A model generated the notes under the pieces. It did no database searches. It had not been told where the DNA came from and saw nothing but the letters and a program-made list of their open reading frames with translations. The position numbers were made by a program, and so were the translations under genes. Shown one piece after another: positions 27,000 to 34,594 of a stretch of DNA of 64,000 bases. Source of the stretch: Streptomyces violaceusniger (lineage in GTDB: Bacteria > Actinomycetota > Actinomycetes > Streptomycetales > Streptomycetaceae); assembly GCA_005405945.1 (NCBI GenBank), contig BJHW01000002.1:434001-498000 (forward strand), read 5' to 3'. Position 1 is the stretch's first letter, and each line of letters opens with the position of its first letter.

Positions 27000-28358
27000 T
27001 CACGCTGCCTGCCTTCCGCTCGCCTCGCCGCCGGCCGCCAGCCGGACCTCGATCCGGCGGCGCACCCGCCCCGCGAGCCGGGCCAGCCCGGCGGAAGTGG
27101 CGGGCCGGGGCGGGGCCGGGCGGCGGATCCGCCGGGCGTGCGGCGGCAGCCCCGCGAGATCGGTGTCGAACCGCCGCCGGGCGCGGTCGAGGGTGTCGGG
27201 GGCTCCGGTCCGCAACCCCTCCCTCATCACGGTCTCCAGCAGGGGCGCCCCGCCGTGGGGTGGAAGCTCGTCGCGCTCGCCGATCACATCGGCGAAGCCG
27301 GAGCGCCGCCATACCTGCTTGGTCCCGGGGGCCGTGGCCTTGGCCGAGGACAGTTTCATCACCGGCCGCCCGTCGTAGGCGACCATCTTGTACGCGGTGT
27401 CGAGGGAGGCGGCGTCGGCGGACACGCCCATCCGGGTGCCCACGGCGTAGACATCGATCGGCGCGCCCGAGCGGATCAGCTCCTCGATGGCGTACTCGTC
27501 GAGCCCGCCGCTCGCCACGATCCGCACCTCCGGCAGCCCGGCCGCGTCGAGGATCTCCCGGGCCCGCGCCGCCTCTTCGCCCAGGTCGCCGCTGTCCAGC
27601 CGGATCGAGCCGAGGGGCCCGGAGTCCAGCTCGCGCAGCACCCGCGCCGCGGTGGCCACGCCGGTCGCCGTGTCATAGGTGTCCACCAGGAAGGTGACCG
27701 GGCCGGGATGGGTACGGGCGAACGCGCGGAACGCGGTCTCCTCGTCCGGGAACGCCTCGATGTACGCGTGCGCCATCGTCCCGGTGGCCTCGATCCCGTA
27801 GGCCGCGGCCGCCGCCACATTGCTGGTCGCCGTGAACCCGGTCATCGCGCTCAGCCGCGCCGACTGCAGCCCGGACCACGGGCCGTGGGTGCGGCGCAGC
27901 GAGAAGTCCACCACCGGGCGCCCCTCCGCCGCGACCACGCACCGGGCCGCCTTGGAGGCGATGGTGGTCTGGTGGCTCAGCTGCCCCAGCAGATACGTCT
28001 CGACCAGCTGGGCCTGCGGCAGCGGCGCGGTCAGCTCCAGCAGCGGCTCCCCGGCGAGGACGATCCGCCCCTCGGGCACCGCCCGCACCTCGCCGTCGAA
28101 GCCGAGCCCGAGCAGCGGTTCGAGGTCCTCGTACGGACGGCGCGCCGCCGCGGCGTACGCCGCCACGTCCTCGGGCCCCACGCGGAAGCCGGACAGGAAG
28201 TCCAGCGCCGGCTCCAGGCCCGCGGCGACCAGGAAGCCCCGCTCGGGCGGCAGGTCGCGGACGTAGAGGTCGAAGGTGGCCGGGGCGGTCATGGCCTCGC
28301 GCACATACGACAGGGCCATCGTCACCTCGTAGAGGTCGGTGGTCATCGCCTCCGACAC
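27000..28358 (-). CDS. pncB: Nicotinate phosphoribosyltransferase
   Basis: A 452-residue enzyme of NAD salvage (nicotinate + PRPP to nicotinate mononucleotide). It contains TDLYEVTMALSYV at the start, VVDFSLRRTHGP, GTMAHAYIEAF with the catalytic His region, and RLDSGDLGEEA plus IVASGGLDEYAI for phosphate binding. GTG at 28358 is preceded by GGAGG; an ATG 12 nt later is possible. M. tuberculosis has a second copy (pncB2, Rv0573c) under DosR control, and this gene between CBS and stress-protein genes looks like the counterpart. A Streptomyces genome should carry another, housekeeping copy. Confidence 0.92.
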   Translation of the reverse strand: MSEAMTTDLYEVTMALSYVREAMTAPATFDLYVRDLPPERGFLVAAGLEPALDFLSGFRVGPEDVAAYAAAARRPYEDLEPLLGLGFDGEVRAVPEGRIVLAGEPLLELTAPLPQAQLVETYLLGQLSHQTTIASKAARCVVAAEGRPVVDFSLRRTHGPWSGLQSARLSAMTGFTATSNVAAAAAYGIEATGTMAHAYIEAFPDEETAFRAFARTHPGPVTFLVDTYDTATGVATAARVLRELDSGPLGSIRLDSGDLGEEAARAREILDAAGLPEVRIVASGGLDEYAIEELIRSGAPIDVYAVGTRMGVSADAASLDTAYKMVAYDGRPVMKLSSAKATAPGTKQVWRRSGFADVIGERDELPPHGGAPLLETVMREGLRTGAPDTLDRARRRFDTDLAGLPPHARRIRRPAPPRPATSAGLARLAGRVRRRIEVRLAAGGEASGRQAA

Positions 28359-28416
28359 GTCACTCTCGCCTCCCTCCGGACATCGCTCGCCTCCCTGTGG
28401 GCCCTCCCTCCGGGCA

Positions 28417-29235
28417 TCAGCCGCGCGGGACGACCGCCACCGGGCACGGCGCGTGGTGCACCGCCGCCTGGATCACCGAGCCCAGGTGGGGAACGGGGCC
28501 CGGCTCCGTCTCGTCGCGGCCCAGCACGAGCAGTCCCGAGCCCGGTGCGGTGTGCACCACGCCGAGCGCGGGGCGCTCCGTGGTGAACGCCTCCGCCACC
28601 GGCACCCCGGGGTACTTCTCCCGCCAGGGGCGCAGCGCCGCGTCCAGCGCGTCCTCCGCCCCCGCCACCGCCTCCTCGTCCCCGGGCTCATTCGCGCCCG
28701 CGTGCACGGCCCGCAGCACACCGCCGCGCCGGGCCGCGGCGTCGAAGGCGAACCGCAGCGCCTCCTCGTTCGGCCGCCGCAGGGACACCGCGACGGTGAC
28801 ATCGGCGGTCAGCGGCTTGTCGTCGGCGTGCACCATGATCACCGGGTGATCCGCGTGCGCGAGGACCTGGCGGCCGGTCGATCCGAGGAGGAAGCCGCCG
28901 GGGGTGCCGCGGCCGCGCGAGCCCAGCACCAGCATCTCGGCGTCCCGGGCCGCGTCCAGCAGGGCGGGTACGGTCTCGCGCGGCACCAGCTCGGCCGAGA
29001 CCCGCAGCCCCGGGTGGGCGTCGCGCAACTCGCCCACCAGGTCGGTCAGCAGCCGCTGCGACCAGTAGCCCTGGTCGTCCTCGTGGGGGAGGGCCGGGGC
29101 CGGGGGCGACGGCGGGTTCCAGGCGTGGATCAGCCGCAGCCGCAGATCGCGCAGCAGCGCCTCGCGCGCCGCCCAGTGCGCGGCCGGCGGGCTCTCGGCG
29201 AAACCGTCGATCCCGACGGTGATGGGCGCTCCCAT
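28417..29235 (-). CDS. Universal stress protein (two USP domains)
   Basis: A 272-residue tandem USP protein. Domain 1 starts at ITVGIDGFAESPPAAHWA and has the ATP-binding pattern GSRGRGTPGGFLLGSTG; domain 2 starts at DVTVAVSLRRPNEE and ends with LGRDETEPGPVPHLGSVIQA then PCPVAVVPRG, where the glycine motif is weaker. ATG 29235 lies 8 nt after GGAGG and is preferred over ATG 29241. It follows the alcohol dehydrogenase gene by 17 bp. USPs of this kind belong to the DosR regulon in mycobacteria. Confidence 0.92.
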   Translation of the reverse strand: MGAPITVGIDGFAESPPAAHWAAREALLRDLRLRLIHAWNPPSPPAPALPHEDDQGYWSQRLLTDLVGELRDAHPGLRVSAELVPRETVPALLDAARDAEMLVLGSRGRGTPGGFLLGSTGRQVLAHADHPVIMVHADDKPLTADVTVAVSLRRPNEEALRFAFDAAARRGGVLRAVHAGANEPGDEEAVAGAEDALDAALRPWREKYPGVPVAEAFTTERPALGVVHTAPGSGLLVLGRDETEPGPVPHLGSVIQAAVHHAPCPVAVVPRG

Positions 29236-29252
29236 GCGCATCGCCTCCCCGC

Positions 29253-30320
29253 TCACGTCCGCCGGGCCACCAGTGGACGGGCGGCCTCGCCGAGCACGAT
29301 CTTGATCGCGCCGGTGTCGGCGGCGCGGGCGAAGACGTCGTACGCCTCCTCCATCTGGTCCAGCTCGAACAGATGGGTGATCAGCGTGGACGCGGGCAGC
29401 CGCCCGGCGCACAGCAGGGAGAGCAGGGTGGGGGTCGAGTAGGTGTCGACCAGCCCGGTGGTGATCGTCACGTTCTTGATCCACAGCTCTTCGAGATGCA
29501 GCGTCGCGGGCCGGGCGTGCACACCGACGTTGGCGATCCGGCCGCCCGGCCGCACCATCCGGGTGCAGGTCTCGAAGGACCGCGGGCTCCCCACGGCCTC
29601 GATCACCACATCGGCGCCGAGCCCGTCGGTGAGATCGTCGACCAGCCGCTCCGGGGCCTCCGCGGAGTCCGCCACCGCGTCGGCGCCGACCCGCTTGGCG
29701 GCGTCCAGCCGGGCCGTGTCCGGATCGACGGCGATGATCCGGCCGGGGGAGAAGAGCTGCGCCGTGGCGATCGAGGCCAGCCCGACGGGCCCGGCGCCCA
29801 CCACCGCGACCGTATCGCCCGGCCCCACCCGGCCGTTGAGGACGCCCACCTCGTAGGCGGTGGGGAAGACATCCGCCAGCAGCACGGCGTCATGGCCCTC
29901 GGCCGACCCCGTCAGCGGATGCGTGGACAGATCGGCGAAGGGCACCCGCACATACTCGGCCTGGGTGCCGTCGACCGTACGGCCCAGGATCCAGCCCCCG
30001 CCGTCACGGCACTGCCCGTAGCCGCGCTCCCGGCAGAAGCGGCAGTGGCCGCAGGCCGAGATGCAGGAGATCAGCACCCGGTCGCCGGGACGGATCCCGC
30101 GGACGTCGGCACCGGTCTCGACGACCTCGCCGACCCCCTCGTGACCGAGCACCCGGCCGGGCTCGACGTCCGGTACCTCGCCGCGGAGGATGTGCAGATC
30201 GGTGCCGCAGATGGTCGTGGTGTCGATCCGGACGATCGCGTCGGTGGCGGCCTCGAGTTCGGGGTCTGGCACCTCCTGCCAGGAGGACCGCTCCGGCCCG
30301 TGGAAGACGAGTGCTTTCAT
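29253..30320 (-). CDS. Zinc-dependent alcohol dehydrogenase
   Basis: A 355-residue MDR-family dehydrogenase. Catalytic zinc ligands are in ICGTDLHIL and GHEGVGEVVE; structural zinc Cys are in CGHCRFCRERGYGQC. The NAD-binding motif is VVGAGPVGLASIA. It resembles the Zn-alcohol dehydrogenases found beside USP genes in Streptomyces oxygen-stress loci. It may re-oxidise or produce NADH when respiration is limited; the alcohol is not known. A stretch of GGTTGCCTT-type short repeats lies just upstream (30350-30392). Confidence 0.93.
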   Translation of the reverse strand: MKALVFHGPERSSWQEVPDPELEAATDAIVRIDTTTICGTDLHILRGEVPDVEPGRVLGHEGVGEVVETGADVRGIRPGDRVLISCISACGHCRFCRERGYGQCRDGGGWILGRTVDGTQAEYVRVPFADLSTHPLTGSAEGHDAVLLADVFPTAYEVGVLNGRVGPGDTVAVVGAGPVGLASIATAQLFSPGRIIAVDPDTARLDAAKRVGADAVADSAEAPERLVDDLTDGLGADVVIEAVGSPRSFETCTRMVRPGGRIANVGVHARPATLHLEELWIKNVTITTGLVDTYSTPTLLSLLCAGRLPASTLITHLFELDQMEEAYDVFARAADTGAIKIVLGEAARPLVARRT

Positions 30321-30471
30321 GGCCGTTTCCCTTTCCTCCGGTTTCCTCCGATTGCCTTGAGTTGGCTTGGGTTGCCTTGGGTTGCTTTCGGCTTACGCCG
30401 CTGTTCTCCGTCGCCTCGTCACGCCGCCCGTCGCCTCGTGACGAGCCGGGGGCGGGGGCGGGCGCGGGGGC

Positions 30472-31325
30472 TCATCGCTGCGGCACGACCGCGACCGGGC
30501 AGGCGGCGTGGTGCGCCACGGCCTGGGTGACCGGCCCCAGCCGGGGCCGAACCCCACCCGGCGGGGACCGCGGCCCACGACCATCAGCGCCGTGCCCGCC
30601 GCCGCGGCCACCAGCCGCCGGGCCGGGCTGTCCGACGCGACCTCCTCGAAGACCCGCACCTCGGGGAACTTGTCCCGCCACGGGGCCAGCACCTCGCCCA
30701 GCGCGTGCTCGGCCTCCTTGCGCGCGTCGCTCAGCCCCACGTCCACCACCCAGGGGGCGTCGCCCCGGATGGCGGGGACCCGGTCGGCGTGGACGGCCCG
30801 CAGCACACCGTCGCGCCGGGCCGCGGCGTCGAAGGCGAAGTCCAGGATGTCGTCGCACGGCTCGTGCGGCTCCACCCCGGCCACCACATCGCCGTGCCGC
30901 TCCTCGTGCCCGTCCGCCCGCATCAGGACCACGGGGGTCATGGAGCGCGCGGCGAGCTCCAGGCCGACGGAGCCGAGGAAGAAGCCCGCGACCGCGCCGA
31001 TCGAGCGGGACCCCACCACCAGCAGCTGGGCCCGCTCCGCCTCGGCCAGCAGGACCGGCGCGGGCAGGCCGGAGATCTGGGCGGTGAGGATCGTCGTCTC
31101 CGGGTGGTCGGCGTCCAGCTCGGCGCGCGCCGAGCGCAGGGCGCGCTCGGACCAGTACTGCCAGGCCGCCTCCCGGCCCGGTGTCAGATCCTTCTGCTCG
31201 GGCCCCGGCCACGCGTTCACCAGCCGCAGTGGCGCGTCGCGCGAACGGGCCTCACGGGCCGCCCAGCCGGCGGCGGCCAGGCTCTCGTCGGAACCGTCCA
31301 GCCCGACGGTGACGGGGCGCGCCAT
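30472..31325 (-). CDS. Universal stress protein (one frameshift as sequenced)
   Basis: Two USP domains. Domain 1: VTVGLDGSDESLAAAGWA with GSRSIGAVAGFFLGSVGL; domain 2: HGDVVAGVEPHEPCDD and ALMVVGRGPRRVGFG. The frame slips at the four-G run 30543-30546; one base restores LGPVTQAVAHHAACPVAVVP and a stop at 30472, giving about 284 residues. As given the frame runs on to 30393. ATG 31325 has AGGAGA upstream. First gene of the run USP - dehydrogenase - USP - pncB - CBS, with candidate regulator boxes 230-280 bp upstream. Confidence 0.87.
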
Positions 31326-31555
31326 CGCTGTCTCCTTCCCGGCAGGCCCACTCGGCACCTCGGCTCGCCCCCGGGGCGTGCGCGCGGCCTCGCGCGGGCC
31401 GCGGGGAGGTCCCCGGGCCGAGGCGCGGCGCCGGGGGCGCCCACTTCTCGCGGGCCCTGATTGCGCGGTGCGCGGTAGTGGGACGTCCGCTTCTCCGCGT
31501 CTGCCGGTTGCCCCCGGTGCCATCTCCAGCGGACCATGACCGGGCCCCGGCCGAC

Positions 31556-31603
31556 AGGGCCGACCGGTCCCGGGGAGGTCCCGGGGACCAGGTCTTACGG
31601 CCC
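31556..31603 (-). promoter_or_regulatory. OsdR/DosR-like boxes upstream of the USP-dehydrogenase-USP-pncB-CBS run
   Basis: GGGCCGACCGGTCCC at 31557-31571 fits the island palindrome well. A weaker site, GGGCCGTAAGACC on the minus strand (31591-31603), follows, and between them is the perfect palindrome GGTCCCGGGGACC. They precede the stress-protein gene starting at 31325. Confidence 0.45.
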
Positions 31604-31647
31604 TTTCCGCCGCCCGGCGCAGGGACACGACCCGGCGTCTGCTGGAC

Positions 31648-31850
31648 ATCGCTTGATGAACTGGTTGCGCCAGATCAAGCGTTTTCCGGTAGGGGGTGCC
31701 GGACGCCGGCCCGCGGTCCGGAGAGGCTCCGGCCCCGAGCACGGATGCCGCCATCGGCCCTGCCCCCACCGGCCCGGCGGCCGGCGGCGAGACCCGCGCT
31801 CCCCGCCCCCTGCCCGCTGCTCAATGGCGCCGAAGGCGCGAAACGAAACC
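31648..31850. repeat. Dispersed ~205-bp element, copy B
   Basis: Second copy of the element at 26063-26270, in the same orientation. The leading hairpin is stronger here: GCTTGAT-GAA-CTGG-TTGCG-CCAG-ATCAAGC. It ends with the same CAATGGCGCCGAAGGCGCG and AAACGAAACC. It lies between two stress-protein genes. Confidence 0.75.
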
Positions 31851-31902
31851 TGCACTCTACAGCCGGTCGGGCGCCTGTCCCACTGGGCCTGTCCCACCGG
31901 GA

Positions 31903-32808
31903 CTACTCCACCGGCACCAGCACCACCGGGCAGTGCGCATGGTGCAGTGCCGCATGGGTGACCGGGCCGAGCTGCATGCCGAGCCGGGGTGTCCGCCGGT
32001 GGACGGCCAGCACCAGGACGTCCGCCGCCCGCGACGCCTCCACCAGCGCATGGGCGGGGGCGCTGTGGGTGGTGTGCTCCCGCACCCGGATCTGCCCGAA
32101 CTCCTCGCGCAGTCCGGCCACCATCCCGTGCGCCACCGTCTGCTCCCGCTCGGCGCGCAGCGCCACCACCTCCCGTGCGGGCAGCGCGTGATCACCCGCG
32201 AAGACCCGCGGCTTCGGCCAGGCGTAGAGCACCCGCAGCCGGGCCCGGCGCCGGGCGGCCTCCTCGAAGGCGAAGCGGGCCGCCGCCGCGTCCGCGCCGC
32301 TCTCCACCCCGACCAGCACCTTGCCGTGGCCCTCGGGCCCGTACGCCACCGTGGACCCGCCGCGCACCACCAGCAGCGGGCGCCGGGTGTGGGCGGCCAG
32401 CCGCAGCCCGACCGAGCCGAGCAGCAGCCCGGTGAAGCCGCCGAGCCCCCGGGTGCCGATGACGATCAGCGCGGCGTCCTCGCCGATCCGCAGCAGCTCG
32501 GGCACCGCGTCCTGGGCCGTCAGGGTGGGCACGATGCGCAGCCGCGGATCCTGCTCCTGGGCCCGCGACATGGCCAGCCGCAGCACGGTCCTGGCGATCT
32601 CCACCGCGGGCCGCCGCGGTTCGCTGTCCGGGTCGAAGGCGAGCGGGTCGGTCCGGGCCCACGGCCAGGCGTGCACGATCTCCAGCGTGGCGTCACGGCG
32701 CCGCGCCTCGGCGACCGCCCGGTCCAGCGCGGCCCAGGCGCTGTCGGAGCCGTCCAGTCCGACCACCACCCGGCCGTCCCGCACCGGCTTGCCGGCCGGG
32801 CGGGTCAT
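31903..32808 (-). CDS. Universal stress protein (two USP domains)
   Basis: A 301-residue tandem USP. Domain 1 (VVVGLDGSDSAWAALDRAVA...IVIGTRGLGGFTGLLLGSVG) has a full ATP-binding glycine pattern; domain 2 (KVLVGVESGADAAAARFAFE...LVLAVHRRTPRLGMQLG) has lost it. ATG at 32808 overlaps the stop of the upstream CBS-BON gene (ATGA), so the two are coupled. Part of the putative dormancy regulon. Confidence 0.92.
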   Translation of the reverse strand: MTRPAGKPVRDGRVVVGLDGSDSAWAALDRAVAEARRRDATLEIVHAWPWARTDPLAFDPDSEPRRPAVEIARTVLRLAMSRAQEQDPRLRIVPTLTAQDAVPELLRIGEDAALIVIGTRGLGGFTGLLLGSVGLRLAAHTRRPLLVVRGGSTVAYGPEGHGKVLVGVESGADAAAARFAFEEAARRRARLRVLYAWPKPRVFAGDHALPAREVVALRAEREQTVAHGMVAGLREEFGQIRVREHTTHSAPAHALVEASRAADVLVLAVHRRTPRLGMQLGPVTHAALHHAHCPVVLVPVE

Positions 32809-33407
32809 CGCCGCGCACCTCCCCGGCCGGCGGAGTCGTCGACCCGGTAGCTGAGCCGGTCGACCACGGCCACCACGCCGTCCACCTGCCCGGTCATCCG
32901 GATCGCGATGGGGATCTCGCTGTGCCGGTCCAGCTGTCCCTCCAGCCGTACGACCCCGTCGGTCACGGTGACGGCGACGGACTGCGGGCCGAGCCACAGC
33001 GAGCGGACCAGCACCTCGTCGATCACCTCGGCGCGGATCTCGTCGTCCGGGCGGAGGAAGACCCGCAGCAGGTCCCGGCGGGTGACGATGCCGATCAACC
33101 GGTCCTCCTCGTCGACGACGGGCAGCCGCTCGACGCGATGGCGGTCCATCGCGCGGGCCGCGTCCACGATGCTGTCCTGGGGGCGCACGGTGACCGCGGG
33201 GCGCGACATCAGCTCTCCGGCCGTCGGGGCGGGCTCGCTGAGATCGGTCCCGGTGATCATGCCGACCACCTTGTCGTCCTCGTCCACCACGGGCAGCCCG
33301 TTGAAGCGGTGCCGGGAGAGCAGCGCACCGACCTCGTCGAACGACGTCTTGGAACGCACCCGGACGACGTCGTCGGTCATCACATTGCCGATCTTGCGGT
33401 GCTTCAT
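32805..33407 (-). CDS. CBS-pair and BON domain protein
   Basis: A 200-residue protein: CBS1 (IGNVMTDDVVRVRSKTSFDE), CBS2 (AGELMSRPAVTVRPQDSIVD) and a BON domain (VAVTVTDGVVRLEGQLDRHS). It is a paralogue of the 26298-26963 gene. The ATG at 33407 has GGGGAGG upstream. Adenine-nucleotide sensing is the usual role of CBS pairs, with BON for membrane or ligand binding. Three regulator-type palindromes lie in the divergent region upstream. Confidence 0.9.
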   Translation of the reverse strand: MKHRKIGNVMTDDVVRVRSKTSFDEVGALLSRHRFNGLPVVDEDDKVVGMITGTDLSEPAPTAGELMSRPAVTVRPQDSIVDAARAMDRHRVERLPVVDEEDRLIGIVTRRDLLRVFLRPDDEIRAEVIDEVLVRSLWLGPQSVAVTVTDGVVRLEGQLDRHSEIPIAIRMTGQVDGVVAVVDRLSYRVDDSAGRGGARR

Positions 33408-33480
33408 CCGTGCCTCCCCGGTCCGCTCCCAGCGTGGGACGGCGCTCCGGCCCCCCTCTTGGGCTGCCCGGGGTCCGCCC

Positions 33481-33543
33481 GGGACCGTTCGGCCCGCACG
33501 GGTGCCCTGGGCCGAACGACCCCCGGCAGGGCCGAAACGCCCC
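33481..33543. promoter_or_regulatory. Three OsdR/DosR-like boxes in a divergent promoter region
   Basis: GGGACCGTTCGGCCC (33481-33495), GGGCCGAACGACCC (33509-33522) and GGGCCGAAACGCCC (33529-33542) occur within 63 bp between the CBS-BON gene and a stress-protein gene. Centre spacing is about 28 and 20 bp. All fit GGGNCG-WW-CGNCCC or a one-base variant. This is the densest cluster of the motif in the window. Confidence 0.6.
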
Positions 33544-33611
33544 TCGCGCAGAATCCCGCACGGGCGCCAGGGTGAAGGCGTCGGGACGGCGGCGTTGGCG
33601 CGCGGAAGGCG

Positions 33612-34508
33612 GTGGGAAGGGTGGAGCTCCCCCTCGTGGTGGGCGTCGACGGCTCCCACCACAGCCTCCAGGCGGTGGACTGGGCGGTGGACGCGGCGGC
33701 CCGGCACACGGTGCCGCTGCGGCTGGTCCACGCCTCGCTGTGGGAGCGGTACGAGGGCATCGCCCCCGCCGCCGACCCCGAGCGTCCTTGGGAGCAGATC
33801 AGGGACGAGGAGATCGCCGCGTCCGCCGCCGAACGCGCCCGCCGCCGCGGCCCCGAAGTGAAGGTCGCCGCCGAGGTCGTGCCGGAGGACCCGGTGTGCG
33901 CGCTGTTGCGCGCCGGGTGGGAGGCCTCGGGCCTGGTCGTCGGCTCCCGCGGCCGCGGTGAACTCGCCGGGCTGCTGCTCGGCTCGGTCGGCCTCGCGGT
34001 CGCCGCCCGCGCCACCTGCCCGGTGACCGTCGTACGCGGCGGCGAGCCCAACCGGGGCGGCGCCTTCGGCCGGATCGTGCTCGGCGTGGGCGAGCCCGGC
34101 GCGGCGGGTGGTCCGTCGGCCGCGACCCGGTTCGCCTTCCACGAGGCCGAGGCGGGCGGCCGCACCCTGGAGGCCGTACGGGCCTGGCGCGCGCCCGCCG
34201 GTGAGGTGACGGATGATCTGCTGATGGAGGGGGACCCGGTGCGTGCCCACTGGGCACGGGCGGAGCGGACGCTGGAGGACGCCCTGCGGATCCCCCGACG
34301 GGACCACCCCGAGGTCACCGTGGACCGCGCGACGGTCGAGGGCACGGCCCGCACGGCGCTCCTCCACGCGGCCGCCACCGCCGACCTGCTGGTCCTCGGC
34401 GCCCGCCGCGGCCACGGTCACACCGCCGGGTTGCAGCTCGGCCGCATCACCCACGCGGCCCTGCACCACGCGCCCTGCCCGGTGGTGATCGTGCCGGAGC
34501 GGGACTGA
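33612..34508 (+). CDS. Universal stress protein (two USP domains)
   Basis: A ~298-residue tandem USP: VVGVDGSHHSLQAVDWAVDA...VVGSRGRGELAGLLLGSVG, then RIVLGVGEPGA...LLVLGARRGHGHTAGLQLG. Both domains keep glycine motifs. The start is uncertain: GTG 33612 or GTG 33621, both near GGAAGG-type sites. It is divergent from the CBS-BON gene with three boxes between, and it precedes phosphoketolase by 86 bp, perhaps in one transcript. Confidence 0.9.
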   Translation: MGRVELPLVVGVDGSHHSLQAVDWAVDAAARHTVPLRLVHASLWERYEGIAPAADPERPWEQIRDEEIAASAAERARRRGPEVKVAAEVVPEDPVCALLRAGWEASGLVVGSRGRGELAGLLLGSVGLAVAARATCPVTVVRGGEPNRGGAFGRIVLGVGEPGAAGGPSAATRFAFHEAEAGGRTLEAVRAWRAPAGEVTDDLLMEGDPVRAHWARAERTLEDALRIPRRDHPEVTVDRATVEGTARTALLHAAATADLLVLGARRGHGHTAGLQLGRITHAALHHAPCPVVIVPERD

Positions 34509-34594
34509 TACGGCGGGCGGCACGACCGGCGGGTACGCCACTGGACACCACGAGACGGGCACGTCAGTCACTGGAGACCACGAGGGAGAGGTCC

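Noticed and set aside
25218..28586. 1,122-residue plus-strand frame through the stress island
   Set aside because: Runs antisense to the CBS and pncB genes, which have clear family motifs; no domain signal of its own.
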